Assembly: GCA_029246685.1 (NCBI GenBank)
Contig: JAQWMR010000001.1
Location: forward strand, 271,007 to 335,006
Direction of reading: 5' to 3'
DNA: 64,000 nucleotides
Source of the DNA: Acidimicrobiales bacterium
Lineage (GTDB): Bacteria; Actinomycetota; Acidimicrobiia; Acidimicrobiales; Aldehydirespiratoraceae
The number at the start of each line of letters is the position of its first letter. The stretch's first letter is position 1. The notes beneath the pieces were generated by a model. That model ran no database searches, was not told where the DNA came from, and was given only the letters and a program-made list of their open reading frames with translations. Made by a program: the position numbers and the translations under genes. Positions 43,055-50,485 of the stretch are shown here, piece by piece.

Positions 43055-44845
43055 ATGACCACCCGGCCGAACGACGAGGCGCCGTCCCATCTCCGCGTGG
43101 CGATCTGTCAGATCAACCCGACGGTCGGCGATCTGGACGGCAACGTCGCCCTGGCGCTCGCCGCGCTTGCCGAGGCGGAGGACGCTGGCGCTGATGTCGC
43201 GGTTCTCCCGGAGATGACGATCACCGGCTACCCGCCGGAGGATCTCGTTCTGAAGCCCGGCTTCGTCGCCGATTGCCGGGCCGCGCTCGAGAAGTTCGCG
43301 GCGCAGACCGGTCGTTGTGCCGTCGTCATCGGATTCGCAGACGGTGATCAGGGTGCGGCGCGGGTCATCCAGGACTTCGGTGGGGTCGACCACTTCAACG
43401 GGGTGTGGAACGCCGTCGCGGTGTGTGCGGAGGGCCGGGTGTTCGGCACGTACCACAAGCGCCATCTGCCGAACTACGACGTGTTCGATGAGCTCCGCCA
43501 CTTCCGCCCGGGTGACGAGGCCCTCGCGTTGTTCGAAATCGCCGGCGTCGGGGTTGGCGTCACCCTGTGCGAGGACTCCTGGGTCCCGGACGGTCCGGTC
43601 TCGCAGCTCGCACGAGGCGGCGCCCGTCTCGTCCTGAACATCAACGGCTCACCGTTCCGGGTCGGCAAGCAGGCGGTCCGCGAGGACGTCATCGCCCAGC
43701 GGGTGCTCGAAGCCGGCGTGCCGGTTGTCTACGCGAACCTGGTCGGCGGGCAGGACGAGCTCATCTTCGATGGTGGCTCGTTCGTCGTCGCCGAGACCAG
43801 CGACGGCACAGAAGTGGTCGCCCGCCTGTCGTCGTTCGCCGAAGGTGTCGACGTGTTCGACGTCGAACTGCCTCCCGTGCGGCCGATGATGGATCGATAC
43901 CGGTCGGTCCCGGTGACGGCGGCGCCGACGGCGGCCCGCACCCTCATCCCGCCTCCACTCGTGCCGATGCTCGACCCGTTGGCCGAGCAGTGGGAAGCGC
44001 TCGTGATGGCCACGCGTGACTACGTCCGCAAGTCCGGATTCTCCGCCGTGTGTCTCGGTATCTCCGGCGGCGTGGATTCGTCGTTGACCGCCGCCATCGC
44101 GGTCGACGCACTCGGGCCCGACAACGTCCACGGCATCCTGTTGCCATCGCGGTACTCGAGCGACCATTCGCTCGGGGACGCTGCGGCGCTCGCCGAGAAC
44201 CTCGGCATCGCCACGCATGTCATTCCTATCGAGCCGGCCCACGCCGCGTTTGCCGAGATGCTCGTTCCCCACGTGGCCGACGGCGCGATCGAGGTCGGTG
44301 ACGTCACAGATCAGAACCTGCAGGCCCGCATCCGCGGGGTCGTCTGGATGGCCATAGCCAACGAGCACAGCTGGCTTGCCCTCACGGCCGGCAACAAGTC
44401 CGAAGCCGCCGTCGGCTACTCCACCCTCTACGGCGACACGGCCGGCGCCTACGCCGTCATCAAGGACGTGTGGAAGCTCGGCGTGTACGGGCTGTGCCGT
44501 TGGCGCAACGAGGTGGCGATCATCGAGAACGGTCAGCCGCTCATCCCCGACAACGTTCTCGTGAAGGCGCCGTCGGCCGAACTGCGACCGGATCAGACCG
44601 ATGATCAGTCACTTCCCGCCTACGAGATACTGGATCCGGTCCTCCAGGCGTACGTCGAAGACGACAAGACTGTCGCCGAGATCATTGCGATGGAGATCGC
44701 GGATCGAGATGACGTCGAACGCGTTTGCCAGCTCGTTGATCTGGCCGAGTTCAAGCGACGCCAGACGCCGCTGGGCGCCCGCATCTCGAAGAAGGCGTTC
44801 GGTCGGGATCGACGCATGCCCATCATCAACCGGTACCGCGGCTAA
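43055..44845 (+). CDS. nadE: Glutamine-dependent NAD+ synthetase
   Basis: This encodes 596 aa. An N-terminal nitrilase-type glutaminase has the triad Glu in VLPEMTITGYP, Lys in TYHKRHLPNY and Cys in VTLCEDSW. The C-terminal synthetase has the PP-loop LGISGGVDSSL and TAGNKSEAAVGYSTLYGD. It makes NAD+ from deamido-NAD+, ATP and glutamine, feeding ammonia through an internal tunnel. Length and order fit the short two-domain bacterial type. It is divergent from the CurA-like gene by 63 bases. Confidence 0.94.
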   Translation: MTTRPNDEAPSHLRVAICQINPTVGDLDGNVALALAALAEAEDAGADVAVLPEMTITGYPPEDLVLKPGFVADCRAALEKFAAQTGRCAVVIGFADGDQGAARVIQDFGGVDHFNGVWNAVAVCAEGRVFGTYHKRHLPNYDVFDELRHFRPGDEALALFEIAGVGVGVTLCEDSWVPDGPVSQLARGGARLVLNINGSPFRVGKQAVREDVIAQRVLEAGVPVVYANLVGGQDELIFDGGSFVVAETSDGTEVVARLSSFAEGVDVFDVELPPVRPMMDRYRSVPVTAAPTAARTLIPPPLVPMLDPLAEQWEALVMATRDYVRKSGFSAVCLGISGGVDSSLTAAIAVDALGPDNVHGILLPSRYSSDHSLGDAAALAENLGIATHVIPIEPAHAAFAEMLVPHVADGAIEVGDVTDQNLQARIRGVVWMAIANEHSWLALTAGNKSEAAVGYSTLYGDTAGAYAVIKDVWKLGVYGLCRWRNEVAIIENGQPLIPDNVLVKAPSAELRPDQTDDQSLPAYEILDPVLQAYVEDDKTVAEIIAMEIADRDDVERVCQLVDLAEFKRRQTPLGARISKKAFGRDRRMPIINRYRG

Positions 44846-44902
44846 TTTCGCCACGGTGCGTCACGGGTGGTGGCGTTCATTGCAACCGTCTCGGGAGGAT
44901 GG

Positions 44903-45463
44903 GTGAATCAAGGGTTGACGGCCGTGCAGACCGCACAGGTCGTCGGAAGCCTGCACTGGGCCACGACGCGGCTCTTTGAGGTATTCGGGTTGTGGGCGGC
45001 GGAAGCCGACCGGCCCGACATCGCCGTTTCGATGGCCACTTCGTCGCGCCACCTCGGCTGGCACGCGTCCGACTTGGCCGAGTTGTTGCCGGATTCCGTG
45101 CTGCTCGACGACGCGGTGCAGACCGCGCCACACGCCCTCGAAGTGGACGCCGCGGTCGAAGCGATACGAGCAATTCCCGGATCGATCGAGCGCCTCGCGG
45201 TGACCCATCGCGTCCTGCTCGCCCGGATCGCGGCCCGCTGCGTGGCGATCGAGCGGGTGTCCGGTCCGCACAACGATGCCGCGCTGTCTCGAGTTCTAGC
45301 CTTCCTGCTCGCCGATCTTCGTCGTGACCGCGACGACGGTGAGGCACTCCTCGGCCGGCTCCTCACGGACGTCTCGGTGGTCGAGAAGGCGAACGCCAGG
45401 ATGCTCGAAGCGGAGTCCCGCCTGGTCACGGCAGGCGGTCTCTTGCCGGTCGGCATCGACTGA
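44903..45463 (+). CDS. Hypothetical helical protein
   Basis: This encodes 186 aa. It is nearly all alpha-helical and soluble, with regularly spaced His, Trp and acidic residues (SLHWATTRLFEVFGLWAAEA, SSRHLGWHASDLAELLP). The pattern suggests a four-helix-bundle fold, perhaps ferritin-like, but no metal motif is certain and I do not recognise a family. GTG 44903 has GGGAGG four bases before it; GTG 44867 would add 12 residues without a good ribosome site. It lies 57 bases after nadE on the same strand. Confidence 0.6.
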   Translation: MNQGLTAVQTAQVVGSLHWATTRLFEVFGLWAAEADRPDIAVSMATSSRHLGWHASDLAELLPDSVLLDDAVQTAPHALEVDAAVEAIRAIPGSIERLAVTHRVLLARIAARCVAIERVSGPHNDAALSRVLAFLLADLRRDRDDGEALLGRLLTDVSVVEKANARMLEAESRLVTAGGLLPVGID

Positions 45464-45674
45464 CAAGGCGTCGCCGGCGGCTGGGCCCAACGAATCAACT
45501 CTGGACAGACTGCGGTCGCGTCCTCATGATCGGTGTGGGATACGCCGGCACCATGCTGGATCCGCAGTCCGAACGCGCCGCGTGCGCCACACATTACGAA
45601 GCACCCCCGGTGGTGGAATCACGATCGCTCGGTATCGTGCATCAACTAGCCGGTAGCGACGAGAGGGCAACTCT

Positions 45675-46613
45675 GTGGCGAAGGAACGTGTCGAACGGGA
45701 CGAAGAGGACCTGGTTCGGCTGTACCTCACCGATATCGGTCAATACCCCCTTCTCACGAAGGAAGACGAGGTCCGGCTCGCTCAGGAGATCGAGGGCGGG
45801 ACCGAGGCTCGGGTCGAGATGGAATCCACCGAGGGTGAGCTCACCCCGGCGAAGAAGCGCGAACTGCGCCGAGCCATCCAGAAGGGCGAAGCGGCCGAGC
45901 GCACCTTCGTGCAGTCCAACCTGCGCCTCGTCGTCTCCATCGCCAAGAAGTACCAGGCGTCGGGCCTGCCGCTGCTGGATCTCATCCAGGAGGGCAACCT
46001 CGGCCTGATGCACGCCGTCGAGAAGTTCGACTGGCGCAAGGGCTTCAAGTTCTCCACCTACGCCACCTGGTGGATCCGTCAGGCGATCACCCGTGGCATC
46101 GCCAACACCGGCCGCACCATCCGCCTTCCGGTCCACGCCGGCGACACCCTCGCCCGGCTCCAGAAGGCTCGCGCCCGCCTCGAGCTGAAGTACGGCCGTC
46201 CGGCCACGCTCGCCGAGCTGGCCATCGAAGTCGAGATGCCCGAGGAGAAGGTCACCGAGGCGCTGCGCTTCGCGGCCGAGCCCCTGTCGCTCTCCGAACC
46301 GCTCCGTGAAGACGGCGACGCCGAACTCGGCGATGTCGTGGAGGACAAAGGCGCTGACTCACCCTTCGAGAGCGCAGCCACATCGCTGCTTCCCGTCGAG
46401 ATCTCCCGCCTCCTCGCCCCGTTGGACGAGCGCGAGCGCGAGATCCTGAAGCTTCGTTTCGGCCTCGACCGTGGCGAGCCTCGCACCCTCGAAGAGGTCG
46501 GTGAGCACTTCAATCTCACCCGTGAGCGGATCCGTCAGATCGAAGCCCGCGCGATGTCGAAGCTCCGGCACCCGTCGAGCGACACAGGCGCTCGCGACCT
46601 TCTCAGCGTCTGA
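45675..46613 (+). CDS. RNA polymerase sigma-70 factor (principal or group 2 type)
   Basis: This encodes 312 aa. Region 1.2 (DLVRLYLTDIGQYPLLTKEDEVRL), region 2 (SNLRLVVSIAKKYQASGLPLLDLIQEGN, FKFSTYATWWIRQAI), region 3 and region 4 (LEEVGEHFNLTRERIRQIEARAM) are all present and well conserved. Region 1.1 is absent, so it is shorter than SigA/RpoD and could be SigB-like, but the near-perfect core suggests a principal-type sigma. It begins at GTG 45675 with GAGAGGGC upstream. The 211 bases in front carry no gene that I can see. Confidence 0.92.
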   Translation: MAKERVERDEEDLVRLYLTDIGQYPLLTKEDEVRLAQEIEGGTEARVEMESTEGELTPAKKRELRRAIQKGEAAERTFVQSNLRLVVSIAKKYQASGLPLLDLIQEGNLGLMHAVEKFDWRKGFKFSTYATWWIRQAITRGIANTGRTIRLPVHAGDTLARLQKARARLELKYGRPATLAELAIEVEMPEEKVTEALRFAAEPLSLSEPLREDGDAELGDVVEDKGADSPFESAATSLLPVEISRLLAPLDEREREILKLRFGLDRGEPRTLEEVGEHFNLTRERIRQIEARAMSKLRHPSSDTGARDLLSV

Positions 46614-46627
46614 GCGAACGCCGCCTC

Positions 46628-48181
46628 TCAGCTTGGCGGCACCACGCAGGCGGATAGATCAGCGTCGCCCGCGCCGATGACCAGCACGTCGACGGGGCCT
46701 GCCTGCGTCGTCACCGTGGAACCCGCGGCAACCTGCATGGGAAACGAGCGAACGTCGCCCTGCGTGATCATCACCCGCGCGGCTGAGTCGACGAAGATCT
46801 GTGTGCCGGCTTCGATCGTCTGTGAGATTCGTCCGACGGCCGGCTCGCACAGCAGTTCGTGGGTCGGTCCGGTCACGAGGGCCAGCGAGGCGTCGGCGTT
46901 GAGCTGGCCGGCGACGGAGAAACCGCTCGACACATCGGGGATGTCGCCGGCCGCATCCGCGTCGATGATCCAGCTGGCGCGCACCTCATGGATTGGTTTG
47001 AAGCTCTCGGGCACCTGGTCGATGAACTCCGATTGGGCGGGCGCCGCGACTTGGTCGGGGTGCCCGGTCCCGAAGGGTGGGCGATTGCGAATCTGATCGG
47101 TCGCATCGGGAAGCGCCAGCGCGATCACCACGAGGGGGACGAGGACCAGCGGTCGACGCCACTCCCACAGCTGTGCGACGCCGAGCCCGAGGATCGGCAG
47201 CATGAGGCCCATCGAGACGTGTAGGTAACGGCCGAAGCTCGCGACACCCTCGATGTCGCCGCCTGCGACGGCGCGGTTGTAATCGGTTAGCAGCCCGAAG
47301 ACGAGTACCGCCGTGGTGAGCCCGACGACGTAGGCGAACTGTGATGCGTGCTGATCCACGCGTCGGGCCGCGGCGGCTCGCCACCAGCCGACAATGAGGA
47401 TCGCGCCGAGAATTCCACCGCCCCTGCTTCCCTGGCTGAGTCCCTCGAGCGCACCGGACACCATGTGGTGCGCGAACTGCACCATGCGCCAGGGATGCGG
47501 GTCGGACTCGGAAGCCCCGCCGTAGGTGAGGAACCAGACGACGAAGACCACGCCCGGCACCACGGTATGGCGCGCCGCGATGCGCCAGTCTCGGCGGCGG
47601 ACGAGGACGAACGCGCCGACCCCCACCGCAACCGCGGGGAAGACGGCCGACGTCATCAGCCCGAGGATCGCGACGCCCAGGCCTGCGCTGTCGCGTCGCG
47701 ACCAGGGACCGTCGTGGTCGGCCATGAGCATCTGCACGAGACCGGCGATGACTGACCCGTTCAAGGTGATCTGGAAGCCGAAGACGATGTTGTCCCAGCC
47801 GGCGCCGTAGAAGACGAAGCCGACCATGAGTGCGATGGCAAGCCACGCCTTGACTCCCATGCGGCGCATGATCATGTGGCCGAGACCAGCGACCGTGAGG
47901 TGGGCCAGCACCACCAGGAGTTGGTGCGGGAAGTAGGTGTGGAGGCCGAATAGCTCGAAGTTGATCCGGTAGGCGATCAGCGGCAGCGTCACCCAGTGGC
48001 CGTTGTGGTCGCCGAAGAACCCCTCCATCGACGGGAGCTTGCGGTTCGCGAGGAACGACCACTCGTCGAGGAAGTACCAGACGCCGTCACCCCACACCAG
48101 AAGCGTGGGGAGCGCGGCGAGGAAGACGACGAGCGCTGCGATCGTGCCCGCCCGCTCCGACGTGAGTGCGCGGAGGTTCAT
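46628..48181 (-). CDS. Polytopic membrane protein (glycosyltransferase-like)
   Basis: This encodes 517 aa with about ten hydrophobic helices in the first 390 residues (AGTIAALVVFLAALPTLLVW, LLVVLAHLTVAGLGHMIM, and others), then a soluble C-terminal domain of about 120 residues outside the membrane. An acidic pair near the first loop (YFLDEWSFL) recalls GT39/GT-C enzymes that use lipid-linked sugars, although similarity is weak. ATG 48179-48181 overlaps the stop of the glycosyltransferase remnant (ATGA), so the two genes once worked as a pair in cell-envelope glycan transfer. Confidence 0.7.
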   Translation of the reverse strand: MNLRALTSERAGTIAALVVFLAALPTLLVWGDGVWYFLDEWSFLANRKLPSMEGFFGDHNGHWVTLPLIAYRINFELFGLHTYFPHQLLVVLAHLTVAGLGHMIMRRMGVKAWLAIALMVGFVFYGAGWDNIVFGFQITLNGSVIAGLVQMLMADHDGPWSRRDSAGLGVAILGLMTSAVFPAVAVGVGAFVLVRRRDWRIAARHTVVPGVVFVVWFLTYGGASESDPHPWRMVQFAHHMVSGALEGLSQGSRGGGILGAILIVGWWRAAAARRVDQHASQFAYVVGLTTAVLVFGLLTDYNRAVAGGDIEGVASFGRYLHVSMGLMLPILGLGVAQLWEWRRPLVLVPLVVIALALPDATDQIRNRPPFGTGHPDQVAAPAQSEFIDQVPESFKPIHEVRASWIIDADAAGDIPDVSSGFSVAGQLNADASLALVTGPTHELLCEPAVGRISQTIEAGTQIFVDSAARVMITQGDVRSFPMQVAAGSTVTTQAGPVDVLVIGAGDADLSACVVPPS

Positions 48182-48410
48182 CCGTCGGCGGGCTCGCTGG
48201 CCCGCTCGCCGGACTCGGGCAGGCCGTAGTCCTCGGAGAAGATCCGCCGATGGGTGCGCAGCATGTCGGCGATCGTCTTGCGGATGTTCGTGAACGACGT
48301 GGAGCCACCCCGACCGAACTCGCGGGGAAATGTCTGAATGCCGACCTCGCCGACCGGATAGCCCATCAACATCGTCTTGATCGTGATCTCGGCGCCGATG
48401 AACGGGCTCG
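48178..48410 (-). pseudogene. GT2 glycosyltransferase, C-terminal remnant next to tRNA-Sec
   Basis: About 75 codons match the last part of dolichyl-phosphate-mannose-synthase-like GT2 enzymes: FIGAEITIKTMLMGYPVGEV, then PREFGRGGSTSFTNIRKTIADMLR. The homology begins right at the 3' end of the tRNA-Sec gene; the frame is open through the tRNA only by chance. The catalytic half with the DxD motif is missing. Ribosomes could still start at an internal ATG and feed the ATGA-coupled membrane protein gene. The break point suggests recombination at the tRNA end. Confidence 0.65.
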
Positions 48411-48506
48411 TGGCGGAGGTGGACGGGAATCGAACCCGCCGGACAGGGATCACCCATCCCACCCGCTTTGAAGGCGGGGGAGCCCACCAGGCGCTCGGAC
48501 ACCTCC
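48411..48506 (-). tRNA. selC: tRNA-Sec (UCA)
   Basis: The 96-nt reverse complement has acceptor GGAGGTG/CACCTCC, anticodon loop CTTCAAA (anticodon TCA, reading UGA), a long variable arm (about 20 nt), T-arm GCGGGTTCGATTCCCGT, and an encoded CCA. The extra length and the TCA anticodon rule out tRNA-Ser and suppressors of normal size. It completes the set selA, selB, selC seen in this window, although it is unlinked to the selAB operon by 22 kb. Confidence 0.93.
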
Positions 48507-48540
48507 GCTCGGCAACCTATCGCCGCGACGCGGGTGCCCC

Positions 48541-49650
48541 TCAGCCCGCCAGGGCGGTCTCGAGATCGGCGAGAAGGTCGGTGGTCGACTCGATCCCGAC
48601 GCTGAGACGAATGAGACCGGCGGGCAGATGCTCCTGGCCCGGGATCACGGATCGGCGCTCCATGGTGGACTCGACGGCACCGAGGCTCGTGGCGTGGCGG
48701 ATCAATGTGGTCGCGAGACAGAGCGCGTCTGCTGCGTCGCCGGACTCGACTTCGAAGCTCACGATTGTGCCGAATCCGTTGAGCTGTTCCGTCGCGATGT
48801 CGTGTTGAGGGTGGCTGGTGAGGCCGGGGTAGCGAACCGAGTTGACCGCTGGGTGATCGTCGAGATACTCGGCGATGGCCATGGCGTTCTGTTGCGCCGC
48901 GTCGAGCCGGATCGCCAGGGTTCGAGCGCCTCGCACGGCGAGGTACGACTCCAGCGCGCCGGGCGTCGCCCCCGTCAGGACTCGCAACCGATGCAGCGCG
49001 GCGTAGAGTTCGTCGTCGTTGGTGCTCAGCGACCCGGACAGAAGGTCAGAATGGCCGCCGATGTACTTGGTGACGGACATCATCGAGATGTCGGCACCCA
49101 ACTCGAGCGGACGTTGATTGAGCGGTGTCGCGAACGTGTTGTCGACCGCGAGGATCGTTCCTTCTCGCCGTGGCGCGGCACCGATCGCGGCGAGGTCGGC
49201 GATGTTGAGCAGCGGGTTCGACGGCGATTCGATCCACACCAGAGCCGCGCGCTGGAGCGCGTCGATCCAGCCGGCGGTGTCGTCGACGGCAATTCGTTCG
49301 ACCAGCCAACGCCCGCGAGTCACGCCGTCATCGGCGATTCCCGCCACGCCCTGATAGCAGTCGTCCGGGATCACGACTGTCGCTCCGGCGGTGACCTGGT
49401 CGAACACTGCGGCTGCGGCGGCCATGCCTGATGCGAACGCCAGGGTCGGGCCGCCCTCGAGGCCACCGATCAGCGATTCGAGGGCGTGCCAGGTCGGCGT
49501 GCCTCCGTCGCGTGCGTAGCCGAGGTCGCCGCCACGGATGTAGGTGGACGCCGCGACCAGTGGAGTGTTGAGAGGGTCACCGGGATCTTCGCCGCGTGCC
49601 GCGGTGACGACCCACGTACGCGGGTCCACGTCGGGCAGGTCGTTGCTCAT
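48541..49650 (-). CDS. Trans-sulfuration PLP enzyme (cystathionine gamma-synthase-like)
   Basis: This encodes 369 aa of the Cys/Met-metabolism family. FASGMAAAAAVFD is the cofactor-binding start of the large domain, IESPSNPLLNIADL the substrate site and SVTKYIGGHSDLLSG holds the PLP Lys at about 195. AVDNTFATP is the Asp/Thr motif that binds the pyridine ring. It forms or splits cystathionine or a related thioether; synthase and lyase cannot be told apart from sequence alone. The gene starts on ATG or GTG at 49650. Confidence 0.88.
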   Translation of the reverse strand: MSNDLPDVDPRTWVVTAARGEDPGDPLNTPLVAASTYIRGGDLGYARDGGTPTWHALESLIGGLEGGPTLAFASGMAAAAAVFDQVTAGATVVIPDDCYQGVAGIADDGVTRGRWLVERIAVDDTAGWIDALQRAALVWIESPSNPLLNIADLAAIGAAPRREGTILAVDNTFATPLNQRPLELGADISMMSVTKYIGGHSDLLSGSLSTNDDELYAALHRLRVLTGATPGALESYLAVRGARTLAIRLDAAQQNAMAIAEYLDDHPAVNSVRYPGLTSHPQHDIATEQLNGFGTIVSFEVESGDAADALCLATTLIRHATSLGAVESTMERRSVIPGQEHLPAGLIRLSVGIESTTDLLADLETALAG

Positions 49651-49713
49651 CGCCGCAGGCTAGTGGTGGAGGTCGCGGAGACATCTCGTGATCGGCTCGC
49701 TACGGTCTCGGAC

Positions 49714-49791
49714 ATGTCGAAGAACCGTGTCGTACTTGTTGCCATCCTCGTCGTTCTGCTCGCTGTCCTCGCCCGCAAGGTCAAGGACTGA
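49714..49791 (+). CDS. Possible 25-aa membrane peptide
   Basis: ATG 49714 begins a 25-codon frame: MSKNR, a hydrophobic helix (VVLVAILVVLLAVLA) and a basic end RKVKD. It is divergent from the trans-sulfuration gene and ends 16 bases before the decayed HD-GYP-like gene. The clean one-helix layout with charged ends suggests a real small protein, but no ribosome site stands out. Confidence 0.35.
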   Translation: MSKNRVVLVAILVVLLAVLARKVKD

Positions 49792-49807
49792 GCCGACTCG
49801 GCATCGG

Positions 49808-50435
49808 TCAGAGCGGCCAGACCCGGCCCATCGGGCCGCGATTCGGCGCGGCGCGCCGGGTTCGCCACAGCAGCGCAGCGCCGGCGGCGAGTCCGAGGCC
49901 GAGTGCGCCTGCCCCGACCGTGCGGGGCTTGGGCGCCGCGATCGATCCCTCTCGCAGCGGCCGCGGGTCAACCGGTCGTGAGCGGTCAGCTCTGCCACCA
50001 CCCGGAGGAGGTACTCGGCGGCTTCTTGCGCGGTCGCGTCTTCGAGGACGGCGACCTCGTGCGCGAGATGTTTCGCGGTGCCTCGGCGTAGCGCTATCTT
50101 CATCCTCGACGGGGCCTGGTCGGGGAAGACGATGGAGAGCTGGGGAAGGGTGGTCAGCGGGAGCAACAGGCGTGCCGCCCGGTCGATGCCGACGAGCGCG
50201 AACGTCGAGACGACGGAGAGCACGGCCCAACGCGCCACCGCCTCGAGGAGCGAGGCGGGTGTCCGAGCATGGAGTTGATCTTCCAGGCCGCCGCGACAAC
50301 AAGAACGAAGGGGACGCCGAGGATGGTGAGGCGCGCAAAGCGGGCGAGCCAAGGCCGGCTACGCCACTCGGCGGCGCGCCGTTCGATATCTGTTGAAACG
50401 CCTTGTTCCTGTATCCCCCCTTCCGTCGGTGCCAA
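49808..50435 (-). pseudogene. HD-GYP-associated membrane protein, frameshifted remnant
   Basis: Three frames must be joined to follow one protein-like sequence. The first has EWRSRPWLARFARL and one helix (TILGVPFVLVVAAAW); near 50265 it passes to a second frame with ASLLEAVARWAVLSVVSTFALVGIDRAARLLLPL split at will, then LSIVFPDQAPSRMKIALRRGT, and AELTAHDRLTRG. The last motif is the entrance to the HD-GYP catalytic domain in actinobacterial relatives, but here it breaks near 49985. A third frame gives a short helix tail (VGAGALGLGLAAGAALLW) to 49808. The gene is decayed or badly sequenced. Confidence 0.5.
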
Positions 50436-50485
50436 CGTCGCAATATCGATGGGTCAGGTGGCCTAGTTGAACTGGATTCAGTCTC

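Noticed and set aside
48411..48462. Start of a 94-codon frame inside the tRNA-Sec gene
   Set aside because: The first residues are the tRNA read as protein; similarity to GT2 enzymes begins only after the tRNA end.
48411..48506. tRNA-Ser with long variable arm
   Set aside because: The anticodon loop CTTCAAA gives TCA, which reads UGA, not a Ser codon, and the length and the presence of selA/selB fit tRNA-Sec.
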